Below, in pieces: positions 54,466 through 64,000 of a DNA stretch of 64,000 nt (position 1 is the first letter of the stretch; each line of letters opens with the position of its first letter). The translations under genes were made by a program, and so were the position numbers. Under the pieces are notes generated by a model. That model searched no databases. It had not been told where the DNA came from and worked only from the letters and a program-made list of their open reading frames with translations. This DNA is from Hansschlegelia plantiphila (lineage in GTDB: Bacteria > Pseudomonadota > Alphaproteobacteria > Rhizobiales > Methylopilaceae), in assembly GCF_027922265.1 (NCBI RefSeq), contig NZ_BSFI01000008.1, positions 264,001-328,000 of the forward strand. The letters are read 5' to 3'.

Positions 54466-55739
54466 GGGCTGGCGGGGTGCGAGGTTCCGACGACGCAGAC
54501 TTCATCGCCCGGCGCACCGACGCCTACTTCGCGAAGACCGCGGAGATCGTCGCGGCGCATGGCGACGCGCGGGTCACTTACGCCGTCTTCCTGCGCAGCG
54601 ACGCCGTGGTCGCGATCGACCGGGCGATCGAGTTCCTCGATCAGATCTACCCCCCCGGAGCCGAGATCCCGCTCTCGCTGACGCGCGCCGTGCCCGAAGG
54701 CACGGTGCTGACGTCCGGCAAGCCGATGCTCTATGTCACCGGCTCGCTGGTCGCGCTGTCGCCGATCGAGACGCTGCTGCTTCAGCGCATCGGCTTCTCC
54801 TGCATCTCCGCGTTCAACGCCTTCTCGATGTGCCTCGCGCTGCCGGGCGCGGAATTCCTCGCGATGGAGGCGCGCCACACCACCGGCGACGACATGCACC
54901 TCGCCTGCTCCTACGGCGCAGCGGTCGGCTCCCGCACGGCCAAGCTGATGGGGGCGAAGGGCTTCATCGGGACCTCGACCGACATCGCCGCCCCGTTGTT
55001 CGACACGCCCCATGGGCTGGGCACCATGCCGCATTCGCTGATCGGCTACGCGAAGGCGCGGATGCTGAGCGAGGGGCGCGATCCCGCCTCCGAGAGCCCG
55101 ACGCTGGAGGCCGCCAAGCTCTATGCCGCGCAGTTTCCCGACGAGCCCGGCTACACCGTGCTCAACGACTATGACGGACGAGAGGTGACGGACGCGCTCG
55201 CGGTTTGCCGCTGGTTCTACGGCGCCGGCGGACCCGGAGAGGCCGGCAAGCGGCTGTCGTTCCGGCTCGACACCCATGGCGGAAGGCAGCTCGAAGGGCT
55301 CGACTGGGAGCGCAGCGTCCGCACGCTTCTGAAGTGGACCCACCGGCACACGCCAGGCGAGGTCGCGAAGCTCGCGCTCACCGGATTCGATTTCGACGAG
55401 CTCGGCGGCATGTCGGCCGACGAGCTGCGCGACAAGTTCCTGTTCGGCACCGGCGTGACGGCCGCAGCCGCCATCTTCTTCCGCAAGGCGCTCGACGACG
55501 CCGGCTTCCCGCAGCCGCGGATCGTCGTCTCGTCCGGCTTCGACACCGTGAAGTGCCGCGTGTTTGGCAATCTCGCGGTCCCGGTCGACGTGGTGGGCAC
55601 CGGTTCGTTCCTGCCGTCCCGCTTGTCGCGGACCTACGCCACCGCCGACATCGTCCGCTACGAGCTGCCGGACGGCGCGGGCGGGTGGAAGACGTTCGAC
55701 CTCGTGAAGGCCGGACGGGAGTTCCTGAAGCTGGGGTGA
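54462..55739 (+). CDS. Nicotinate phosphoribosyltransferase-like protein
   Basis: A 425-residue protein of the nicotinate/nicotinamide phosphoribosyltransferase fold. Family stretches are ALSPIETLLLQRIGFSCISA, EARHTTGDDMHLACSYGAAV and the phosphate-binding VVSSGFDTVKCRVFGNLAVP with GTGSFLP. The enzyme would make nicotinate mononucleotide from nicotinate and PRPP for NAD salvage. The GTG at 54462 overlaps the fabI stop by 4 bases, so the two are co-translated. It is closer to the archaeal-type or Bacteroidetes-type enzymes than to E. coli PncB in size and layout. Salvage of nicotinamide is an alternative. Confidence 0.82.
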   Translation: MRAGGVRGSDDADFIARRTDAYFAKTAEIVAAHGDARVTYAVFLRSDAVVAIDRAIEFLDQIYPPGAEIPLSLTRAVPEGTVLTSGKPMLYVTGSLVALSPIETLLLQRIGFSCISAFNAFSMCLALPGAEFLAMEARHTTGDDMHLACSYGAAVGSRTAKLMGAKGFIGTSTDIAAPLFDTPHGLGTMPHSLIGYAKARMLSEGRDPASESPTLEAAKLYAAQFPDEPGYTVLNDYDGREVTDALAVCRWFYGAGGPGEAGKRLSFRLDTHGGRQLEGLDWERSVRTLLKWTHRHTPGEVAKLALTGFDFDELGGMSADELRDKFLFGTGVTAAAAIFFRKALDDAGFPQPRIVVSSGFDTVKCRVFGNLAVPVDVVGTGSFLPSRLSRTYATADIVRYELPDGAGGWKTFDLVKAGREFLKLG

Positions 55740-55755
55740 GCCGGGAGAATCGCCG

Positions 55756-55779
55756 CCCGTGTCCCGACCGGGACACGGG
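55756..55779. terminator. Terminator hairpin between convergent phosphoribosyltransferase and aacS genes
   Basis: CCCGTGTCCC (55756-55765) and GGGACACGGG (55770-55779) form a perfect 10-bp hairpin with loop GACC. It lies 7 bases before the 3' end of the minus-strand gene. T-runs are short (GTTTC to the right), so it may work as a bidirectional or Rho-assisted terminator. Confidence 0.65.
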
Positions 55780-55786
55780 AAGCGTT

Positions 55787-57751
<1,965 letters not shown>

Positions 57752-57924
57752 CGGGCGGCTCCGCTTGAACGCAGACTACGAGATCGCCTTATAAGCTCTC
57801 TCGGCGAACGCCGGAATGCGTCGCAGGACGCAGACGGTTTGGAGCGCGGATCGCGCCGCGGTATAAGCGCCGCCGGTCGATAGTCGGGCGTTCACCAGCG
57901 CGCCCCGAAAGGACTTCCAGCCTC

Positions 57925-59652
57925 ATGCGCCGCATCGTTCTCGGCATCGCCATCCTGGCGACCGCGGCCGTCGCGGTCTTTGTGACGCTTCTGGCGCGGG
58001 CGCCGCTCGACGACGCCGGCGTCGCCATGCTGGACGCGCTGCGCGATGGCTCGGGCCTGCGCGTCGAGGTCAACGGCCGCACGAAACTGTCGATGTTCCC
58101 GACGCCGCAGGTGCGGATGGCCGGCGTCAGCTTCGCCCAGGGCGACCAGGAGCCCTTCGCCATCGCGCGCGAACTTATCGGCTCCCCGCGGATGTCGGCT
58201 TTGCTGTTCGGCCGGCTCGAGCTCAGCGACGTCACGCTGGACGGCGCCCAGATCGCGCTCGACCGGATCCCGGTCGGCGCGCTGTTCAGCACAGGCGTGA
58301 CGCCCGCCCGGGCCTGGACCGCGCCCTCGATCCGAATCGTCGACGGCCGGCTGGCCTGGGGCGGGCAGGCCGTGGAGAAGGTGGAGGCCGGTCTCGTCTG
58401 GGCGGGCGCCGGTCGCCCGCTCTCGGCCTCCGGCTACGGAACGTTCGCGGACCGGCCGGTCGAGGCGACCTTCGCGCTGACGGACCCCGAGGCGCTCGCC
58501 CGCCACGAGCAGGCGCCGTTCCGCGTGCGCATCGAGGGCGGCGGCGCCCGCGTGACATTCGACGGCACGGCGATCGACGACGGCGGCGTGCGCTTCACGG
58601 GCGATCTCAGCGCGCGCGCGGCCTCGCTCCGCGAGACGCTGCGCTGGATCGGCGCGCCGGCGCCGCGCAGATCTTCACCCCTCACCGGCTTTTCCCTCGT
58701 CGGCCGCGCGACCGCCGACAAATCGGGCCTCTCGATCGCGGACGCCGAACTCAACCTCGAAGGCGGAAGCTTTCTGGGCGCCGGGCGGATCGCCGTGGTC
58801 TCCGGACAACCGAGCATCGAGGCGACGCTCGACACGGGACGTCTCGATCTCGATCCCTATGTCAACGGAATCGCGCCTGCGCTCCAGGAGGAGCATGGCT
58901 GGAACCCCCGGCCGGTCGATCTGAAGCTGCTCGCCGGCTACGACCTCGACCTCAGGCTCTCGGCTGGCGAGGTGCGGTCCGGCGCGCTGAGGCTGGGACC
59001 GATCGCGGCGACCGTCGTGATCGCCGGCGGCGCCTTCGACCTCGCGGTCGGCGAGGCCTCCGCATACGACGGCACGGTCGGCGGCCATCTGTCGGTTTCT
59101 CCCGAGGGCGCCGCCGGCGCTCGGGTCCGGCTTCAGACGGAGCTGACCGGGATCGATCTCGACGAAGCGCTCAGACGCTTCGTGACGCAGCCCCCGCTGA
59201 CGGGCGCGCTGACCGCGAACATCTCCGTCGAAGGAGTCGGGGTCTCCGCGGCCGACGTGATCGCGACGCTCAAGGGCGAAGGCGAGGCCCGCGTCACAGG
59301 AGGCTCCCTGGAGGGCATCGGCCGTAGCCGGACGCTTTCGCTGGCCGGTCTGCGCGGCGGCATGGACATCGCGTCGGCCGAGGCGACGCTCAGGATCGAT
59401 CACGGCGTCGCGCGGACCAGCGACTTCGCGATCATGGGCTCGGACGCCACGTTCACCCTGTCGGGGGAGGCGCGGCTGGTGGACCGCGACCTTCGGCTGC
59501 AGGGTTTCGTAAAGCCGAAGGAGGGGGCCTGGACGCTGCCGGTCCGAGTCGACGGCCCGCTGTCATCGCCGAAATTACGGCCGTATCTGTCTTCGGCGAC
59601 AGATCCGCACGCCGAGGCCGACCGGCGCCATTCGGCGACACCCGGCGGATAG
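57925..59652 (+). CDS. AsmA-family envelope protein
   Basis: A 575-residue protein. An N-terminal membrane anchor (IVLGIAILATAAVAVFVTLL) is followed by a long beta-rich domain with repeats of about 30-40 residues (VEVNGRTKLSMFPTPQVRMA, YDLDLRLSAGEVRSGALRLG) and a C-terminal AsmA_2-like domain (RVTGGSLEGIGRSRTLSLAG, SEATLRIDHGVARTSDFAIM). AsmA-like proteins sit in the inner membrane with a periplasmic domain and are thought to move lipids to the outer membrane. Convergent with potI at its 3' end, divergent from aacS upstream. Confidence 0.9.
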   Translation: MRRIVLGIAILATAAVAVFVTLLARAPLDDAGVAMLDALRDGSGLRVEVNGRTKLSMFPTPQVRMAGVSFAQGDQEPFAIARELIGSPRMSALLFGRLELSDVTLDGAQIALDRIPVGALFSTGVTPARAWTAPSIRIVDGRLAWGGQAVEKVEAGLVWAGAGRPLSASGYGTFADRPVEATFALTDPEALARHEQAPFRVRIEGGGARVTFDGTAIDDGGVRFTGDLSARAASLRETLRWIGAPAPRRSSPLTGFSLVGRATADKSGLSIADAELNLEGGSFLGAGRIAVVSGQPSIEATLDTGRLDLDPYVNGIAPALQEEHGWNPRPVDLKLLAGYDLDLRLSAGEVRSGALRLGPIAATVVIAGGAFDLAVGEASAYDGTVGGHLSVSPEGAAGARVRLQTELTGIDLDEALRRFVTQPPLTGALTANISVEGVGVSAADVIATLKGEGEARVTGGSLEGIGRSRTLSLAGLRGGMDIASAEATLRIDHGVARTSDFAIMGSDATFTLSGEARLVDRDLRLQGFVKPKEGAWTLPVRVDGPLSSPKLRPYLSSATDPHAEADRRHSATPGG

Positions 59653-59688
59653 CCGCAGACGCGGGCAATTCGCGCCGAATGGTCCGGC

Positions 59689-60510
59689 TTACCGCCCGGC
59701 GGCCGCGGCGCGTTCGGCTTTCATGCGTTCGTTCTCGGCGCGCTTGGTCGCGATCGAGGCGATGATGACGCCGGTCGTGACGATGGCGATCAGGATGGTG
59801 CAGACCGCGTTGATCTCGGGCTTCACGCCGAGCCGGACCGACGAATAGATCCGCATCGGCAGCGTCGTGGCGCCCGGCCCCGTGGTGAACTGCGAGATCA
59901 CGAGATCGTCGATCGACAGCGTGAAAGCCAGCATCCAGCCGGAGACGATCGCCGGCAGGATGATCGGCAGCGTGATGACGAAGAAGGTCTTGAACGGCGT
60001 GCACCCGAGGTCGAGCGCGGCCTCCTCCAGGCTCCTGTCGAACGAGATCAGCCGCGACTGCACAACGACCGCGACGAAGCACATCGAAAACGTGATGTGC
60101 GCGAGGGCGAGCGTGATGAAGCCGCGGTCGAGCCCGATCGCCACGAACAGCAGCAGCATCGAGAGGCCGGTGATGACCTCGGGCATCACGAGCGGCGCAT
60201 AGACCATGCCGGAGAACAGGGTGCGGCCGGGAAAGCGGCCCATCCGCACCAGCGTGATGGCGGCGAGCGTGCCGAGCACGGTCGCGACCGTCGCGGAGAG
60301 CAGGCCGACGCGGATCGTGACCCAGGCGGCCTCGAGAAGCTGCTCGTTGTGGAACAGAGAGACGTACCACCGCGTCGAGAACCCGCCCCAGACCGTGACG
60401 AGTTGCGAAGCGTTGAACGAATAGATCACCAGCAGCAGGATCGGCAGGTACAGGAACGCGAAGCCAAAGGTGAGCGCGACGATGTTGACGCCGGAAAGGC
60501 CCTTTCTCAT
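59689..60510 (-). CDS. potI: Putrescine/spermidine-type ABC transporter permease (PotI type)
   Basis: A 273-residue inner-membrane permease with six helices. The ATPase-coupling EAA loop reads LEEAALDLGCTPFKTFFVIT. The N-terminal FAFLYLPILLLVIYSFNASQ and the VTYPIS-like TLPIILPAIVSGWMLAFTLS are typical of PotC/PotI. The start ATG overlaps the potH stop by 4 bases. It is the last gene of the operon. With the potH product it forms the polyamine channel. Confidence 0.94.
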   Translation of the reverse strand: MRKGLSGVNIVALTFGFAFLYLPILLLVIYSFNASQLVTVWGGFSTRWYVSLFHNEQLLEAAWVTIRVGLLSATVATVLGTLAAITLVRMGRFPGRTLFSGMVYAPLVMPEVITGLSMLLLFVAIGLDRGFITLALAHITFSMCFVAVVVQSRLISFDRSLEEAALDLGCTPFKTFFVITLPIILPAIVSGWMLAFTLSIDDLVISQFTTGPGATTLPMRIYSSVRLGVKPEINAVCTILIAIVTTGVIIASIATKRAENERMKAERAAAAGR

Positions 60511-61460
60511 GCCTTGTCCCCGATCTCGCGGGCCTGGATGTTGTTGTAGATCGCGATCGGAACGACGAGCACGAGCAGCAGCAGGACGGCGATCGCCGAC
60601 GACACCGGCCAGTCGCGGTTGAGGAAGAATTCGTTATAGAGCGTCTTGCCGATCATCAGCGTCTCGGAGCCGCCGAGCAGGTCCGGTATGACGAACTCCC
60701 CGACTGCGGGGATGAACACGAGGAAGCAGCCGGCGATCACGCCCGGCAGCGACAGCGGCACGGTGATCTTCCAGAACGCCTTCCACGGCGGGCAGCCGAG
60801 GTCGGCCGCGGCCTCCAGCAGCGTCTCGTCGAGCTTCTCGAGGCTGGCGTAGAGCGGCAGCACCATGAACGGCAGGTAGGAATAGACGATGCCGATATAG
60901 ACGGCCGTCTCGGTGTTCATGATGTAGAGCGGCTCGTTGATCACGCGCGCCCACAGCAGGAAGGCGTTGAGCAGCCCGTCCGGATTGAGGATGCCGATCC
61001 AGGCGTAGACGCGGATCAGCAGCGAGGTCCAGAACGGCAGGATCACCGCCATCAGCAGCGTCGGCCGTATGCTCTTCGGCGCCCGCGCCATGCCGTAGGC
61101 CATGGGATAGGCGATCGCAAGCGTCAGCAGCGTAGAGATCGTCGCGATCTTGAGGCTCGAGAGGTAGGAGGCGAGGTAGAGCTCGTCGTCGAACAGCGCG
61201 GAGTAGTTCTCGAGGTCGAGCGCGCTCCACCAGTCCTTGATCCCCTGCCATCCCTGGGAGAGGTCGAGCACCGGCTCGTAGGGCGGCTGCGCGATGACCG
61301 TGTCGGACACCGAGATCTTCAGCACGATGAAGAACGGCGCGAGAAACAACGCCAGCAGCCAGCAATACGGGATCGCGATCAGCAGCCATCGCTTCCAGCG
61401 GCCGGGAGCCGCGGCTGCGCGCGCAGGGGGCGAGGCGTCAGGCGCTGCGGCGTCCGTCAT
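60507..61460 (-). CDS. potH: Putrescine/spermidine-type ABC transporter permease (PotH type)
   Basis: A 317-residue permease. The EAA loop is LLEAAADLGCPPWKAFWKIT. The first helix is WKRWLLIAIPYCWLLALFLA and the conserved LPFWTSLLIRVYAWIGILNP follows helix 3, as in PotH. The N-terminal Ala/Pro-rich tail is cytoplasmic. It lies 6 bases after potG and overlaps potI by 4. It forms a heterodimer with the potI product. Confidence 0.94.
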   Translation of the reverse strand: MTDAAAPDASPPARAAAAPGRWKRWLLIAIPYCWLLALFLAPFFIVLKISVSDTVIAQPPYEPVLDLSQGWQGIKDWWSALDLENYSALFDDELYLASYLSSLKIATISTLLTLAIAYPMAYGMARAPKSIRPTLLMAVILPFWTSLLIRVYAWIGILNPDGLLNAFLLWARVINEPLYIMNTETAVYIGIVYSYLPFMVLPLYASLEKLDETLLEAAADLGCPPWKAFWKITVPLSLPGVIAGCFLVFIPAVGEFVIPDLLGGSETLMIGKTLYNEFFLNRDWPVSSAIAVLLLLVLVVPIAIYNNIQAREIGDKA

Positions 61461-61466
61461 GATCCC

Positions 61467-62630
61467 TCACGCCGCCAGCAGGATGCCGGCGTCCGGCGCG
61501 AACCAGACGAAGACTTTGTCGTCCCAGCCGATCGGCCGGGCTTCGCTGCGGGTCATGTTGGCGCGGCTGACGCGGACGATCTTCTCGCTGCCCTCGACCT
61601 TCACCAGCAGCGTGGTCCAGTCGCCGAGATAGGCGATGTCCCAGACTTCGCCCTTCAGCACGTTGGTCGCGTCGGCGGGCGGCGGCTCGGTGGAGATCCG
61701 CATCTTCTCAGGGCGGATCGCGAGGGCGACCTCCGTGCCCGCGACAGCCGAGGCGTCGCCCGCCGCGACGAAATCGGCGCCGACCTCGGCGGATTTGAGC
61801 CTGGTCCCGCCGACCTCGGCGCCGGTCACCGTCGCGTCGAAGATGTTGATGTCGCCGATGAAGTCCGCGACGTAGCGGCAATTCGGCTGCTCGTAGATTT
61901 CGCCCGGCGTCGCGACCTGCACCAGCTTGCCGTGATTCATCACCGCGATGCGATCGGCGACGACCATCGCCTCCTCCTGATCGTGGGTCACGATCATGAA
62001 GGTGAGACCGAGCTCCTGCTGCAGATCCATCAGCTCGAACTGGGTCTCCTCACGGAGCTTCTTGTCGAGCGCGCCGAGCGGCTCGTCGAGCAGCAGCACC
62101 TTCGGGCGCTTGGCGAGCGATCGGGCGAGCGCGACGCGCTGGCGCTGGCCGCCGGAGAGCTGGTGAGGTTTGCGCGCGCCGAACGCCTCGAGCTTCACGA
62201 GGCGGAGCATCTCCTTCACGCGCGTCTCGATCTCGGCCTTGCCGATGTTGTCCTGCTTCAGGCCGAAGGCGATGTTCTGCGCCACCGTCATGTGCGGGAA
62301 CAGCGCATAGGACTGGAACATCATGTTCACAGGCCGCCGGTAGGGCGGCACGCCGGCGAGATCCTTGCCGGCGAGCGTGATGCGGCCGGAGGTTGGCGCC
62401 TCGAAGCCCGCCAGCATCCGCATCAGGGTGGTCTTGCCGCAGCCGGACGGCCCGAGCAGCGCGAAGAACTCCCGCTGGTGGATGTCGATCGAGACGTTGT
62501 CGACCGCGACGAAATCCCCGAAGCGCTTCACCACGTTCTCGAAGCGGATCAGCGGGACCGCCGAGGGATCGAGCCACGGCGCGAAGGAGCGGCGGATCGG
62601 GCCGAGGGCTTTCTGAGCGGCTTTGGCCAT
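61467..62630 (-). CDS. potG: Putrescine/spermidine-type ABC transporter ATPase (PotG type)
   Basis: A 387-residue ATPase. Walker A is LLGPSGCGKTTLMRM, signature HQLSGGQRQRVALARSLA, Walker B LLLDEPLGALDKKLREETQ and the H-loop FMIVTHDQEEAM. The C-terminal TOBE/regulatory domain runs from about residue 290 (ALAIRPEKMRISTEPPPADA). ATG 62630 (MAKAAQKAL) is preferred; an upstream ATG at 62675 is less well supported. Two strong hairpins separate it from potF. Confidence 0.94.
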   Translation of the reverse strand: MAKAAQKALGPIRRSFAPWLDPSAVPLIRFENVVKRFGDFVAVDNVSIDIHQREFFALLGPSGCGKTTLMRMLAGFEAPTSGRITLAGKDLAGVPPYRRPVNMMFQSYALFPHMTVAQNIAFGLKQDNIGKAEIETRVKEMLRLVKLEAFGARKPHQLSGGQRQRVALARSLAKRPKVLLLDEPLGALDKKLREETQFELMDLQQELGLTFMIVTHDQEEAMVVADRIAVMNHGKLVQVATPGEIYEQPNCRYVADFIGDINIFDATVTGAEVGGTRLKSAEVGADFVAAGDASAVAGTEVALAIRPEKMRISTEPPPADATNVLKGEVWDIAYLGDWTTLLVKVEGSEKIVRVSRANMTRSEARPIGWDDKVFVWFAPDAGILLAA

Positions 62631-62704
62631 GGAGGATCCGGAGCGTGGAGGGGAGGCTATCGAAAAGGTCGTCATGCCGGCCGGAGCGGCGAGCCGGATC
62701 GTTC

Positions 62705-62741
62705 CGCCGTCATGGTCCGGCTTGACCGGACCATGACGGCG
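62705..62741. repeat. Palindromic repeat 1 in the potF-potG gap
   Basis: A perfect 16-bp stem: CGCCGTCATGGTCCGG (62705-62720) and its complement (62726-62741) with loop CTTGA. It shares the TCCGGCTTGACCGGA core with the second copy and a degenerate copy near 49036. It is a repeat of a palindromic type often found in Hyphomicrobiales, and may stabilise the potF message. Confidence 0.75.
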
Positions 62742-62763
62742 TCACGCTCGACGTCCGGCATGG

Positions 62764-62786
62764 GTCCTCCGGTCAAGCCGGAGGAC
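62764..62786. repeat. Palindromic repeat 2 in the potF-potG gap
   Basis: GTCCTCCGG (62764-62772) and CCGGAGGAC (62778-62786) with loop TCAAG, the reverse orientation of the core in repeat 1. It lies 38 bases after the potF stop on the minus strand. Confidence 0.7.
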
Positions 62787-62824
62787 GACGACGCGGTTGG
62801 TTTCGACGTTTGGCGAGCGTCAGA

Positions 62825-63931
62825 TCACCGCCCGCTCTTCGCCTTCGTCCAGGCGCGGGTCAGGGCGCGCTGGGTCTTGGAGTCCTCGATCGTCGGCACG
62901 GTGTAGAGCCGCGCGAACACTTCCGGCGTCGGGTAGATCGAGGGGTTGCCCTTGACGCCTTCGTCGAGGAACTCCTGCGATTTCAGGTTGCCGTTGGCGT
63001 ATTGCACGAAGTTCGACGCCTTGGCCGCGACTTCGGGCTTCAGCATGTAGTTGAGGAAGATCAGCGCCTCTTCCGGGTGCGGCGCGTCGGCCGGGATCGC
63101 CATCTCGTCGAACCAGAGCTGCGCGCCCTCCTTGGGCAGCGAGTAGTCGATGTTGACGCCTTTCTTCGCCTCTTCGGCGCGGGTCTTGGCCTGGAAGATG
63201 TCGCCGGAATAGCCGACAGCGACGCAGATGTTCCCGTTGGCGAGGGCGTTGATGTATTCGGAGGAATGGAACTTGGTGATGTACGGCTTCAGCTTGGCGA
63301 GATGCTCGGCCGCTTTCTTCACGTTCTCGACGTTCGACCAGTCCGGGGACAGGCCGAGATAGGTCATCACCGACGGCAGAAGGTCCTCCGGGCTGTCGAG
63401 CAGCATGACGCCGCAGCCCTTCAGCTTCTTCAGGTTGTCGGGATCGTAGACCAACGCCCAGCTGTCGAGCGGCGCGTCGGGGAAGGCCTTCTTGACCTTG
63501 TCGACATTGTAGCCGATGCCGGTCGTGCCCCACATGTAGTTGATCGAATAGGAATTGTCCGGATCGTATTGGGCGACCCGCTTGTAGATCTCCGGCCAGG
63601 CGTTCACCAGGTTCGGAAGCTTCGACTTGTCCAGCTTCTGGAACACCCCGGCCTTGATCTGGCGCGACAGGAAGGTCGCGCTCGGGACCACCACGTCGTA
63701 GCCGGTCTTGCCGGTGAGCAGCTTGGTCTCGAGGATTTCGTTGGAGTCGAAGACGTCGTAGACGACCTTGATGCCGGTCTCGGCCTCGAAGTCCTTGAGG
63801 ATCTGGTCGTCGATATAGTCCGACCAGTTGTAGACGCGGACTTCCTTCTGCTGGGCGATCGCGGCGCCCGAGACGCCGAAGACCAGCCCGAGCGCGACTG
63901 TCCACGCGCTCACGAACCGTTTTAACGACAT
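62825..63931 (-). CDS. potF: Putrescine/spermidine-binding periplasmic protein (PotF type)
   Basis: A 368-residue periplasmic binding protein. The signal peptide (VSAWTVALGLVFGVSGAAIA) ends near AIAQQ. Polyamine-binding residues expected in PotF/PotD are seen in VRVYNWSDYIDDQILKDFEA, YDVVVPSATFLSRQIKAGVF and YSINYMWGTTGIGYN. The C-terminal part has EGAQLWFDEMAIPADAPHPE. It is the first gene of the minus-strand potFGHI operon and defines substrate specificity, with putrescine favoured over spermidine by gene order. The promoter must lie upstream of 63931, partly outside the window. Confidence 0.94.
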   Translation of the reverse strand: MSLKRFVSAWTVALGLVFGVSGAAIAQQKEVRVYNWSDYIDDQILKDFEAETGIKVVYDVFDSNEILETKLLTGKTGYDVVVPSATFLSRQIKAGVFQKLDKSKLPNLVNAWPEIYKRVAQYDPDNSYSINYMWGTTGIGYNVDKVKKAFPDAPLDSWALVYDPDNLKKLKGCGVMLLDSPEDLLPSVMTYLGLSPDWSNVENVKKAAEHLAKLKPYITKFHSSEYINALANGNICVAVGYSGDIFQAKTRAEEAKKGVNIDYSLPKEGAQLWFDEMAIPADAPHPEEALIFLNYMLKPEVAAKASNFVQYANGNLKSQEFLDEGVKGNPSIYPTPEVFARLYTVPTIEDSKTQRALTRAWTKAKSGR

Positions 63932-64000
63932 GCGCGAAATCCCCTGACCCCCTCGACCCTGCGCGGGAGGCCGACCAACCCGAAGGCTAGCTCCGCCGAT

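Overview
The window is a GC-rich chromosomal segment of an alphaproteobacterium, most likely of the order Hyphomicrobiales (Rhizobiales). The evidence is gene content and order: an Irr-type Fur protein divergent from fabA-fabB-fabI, an RpoH sigma factor beside an RluD pseudouridine synthase, an HWE/HisKA_2-type histidine kinase, a DUF6476-like membrane protein, and short palindromic intergenic repeats of a rhizobial style. The genus cannot be fixed from the sequence alone.

Layout. 1-3,700: truncated sensor kinase, rpoH, RluD-type pseudouridine synthase, a small membrane protein and tRNA-Glu(CTC). 3,836-6,074: a divergent LysR regulator and MFS exporter pair. 6,098-13,300: a decayed HD-hydrolase remnant, then a minus-strand iron-siderophore island with an ECF sigma factor (FecI type), anti-sigma factor (FecR type), transducing TonB-dependent receptor, periplasmic binding protein and fused double permease. 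No ATPase gene is present. 13,440-29,932: a nitrogen-scavenging region. It holds a minus-strand urea/short-chain-amide ABC transporter (urtABCDE type) with a formamidase, then a transposase remnant, then a plus-strand operon of AmiC-like sensor, AmiR-like ANTAR antiterminator, a leader RNA with two hexaloop hairpins and an intrinsic terminator, a nitrilase-superfamily hydrolase, a second amide-type ABC transporter and a two-domain allophanate hydrolase. 30,050-36,763: esterase-like hydrolase, CoxG-like protein, FAH-family hydrolase, Pit phosphate transporter, CorA/ZntB-like transporter and MHS transporter. 36,840-42,122: tRNA-Thr(GGT), then a TetR-RND efflux operon. 42,205-50,864: housekeeping and unassigned genes (PanE-like reductase, alpha/beta hydrolase, YgjP-like metalloprotease, DUF167, glutamine amidotransferase, TraB/GumN, MoeB-like E1, hydroxyacid dehydrogenase, SH3 protein). 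50,950-57,751: irr, fabA, fabB, fabI, a nicotinate phosphoribosyltransferase-like gene and acetoacetyl-CoA synthetase. 57,925-63,931: an AsmA-like protein and a putrescine-type ABC transporter (potFGHI order).

The most interesting part is 20,540-29,932. An amide sensor and an RNA-binding antiterminator sit directly upstream of a leader RNA carrying the two tandem hexaloops and terminator expected of an ANTAR target. The leader would gate a nitrilase-like enzyme, a dedicated importer and allophanate hydrolase. No urea carboxylase, known-type biuret hydrolase or carboxyguanidine deiminase lies nearby. The nitrilase-like enzyme is therefore a candidate for an unrecognised route into allophanate, or for a different amide whose nitrogen is released in part through allophanate.
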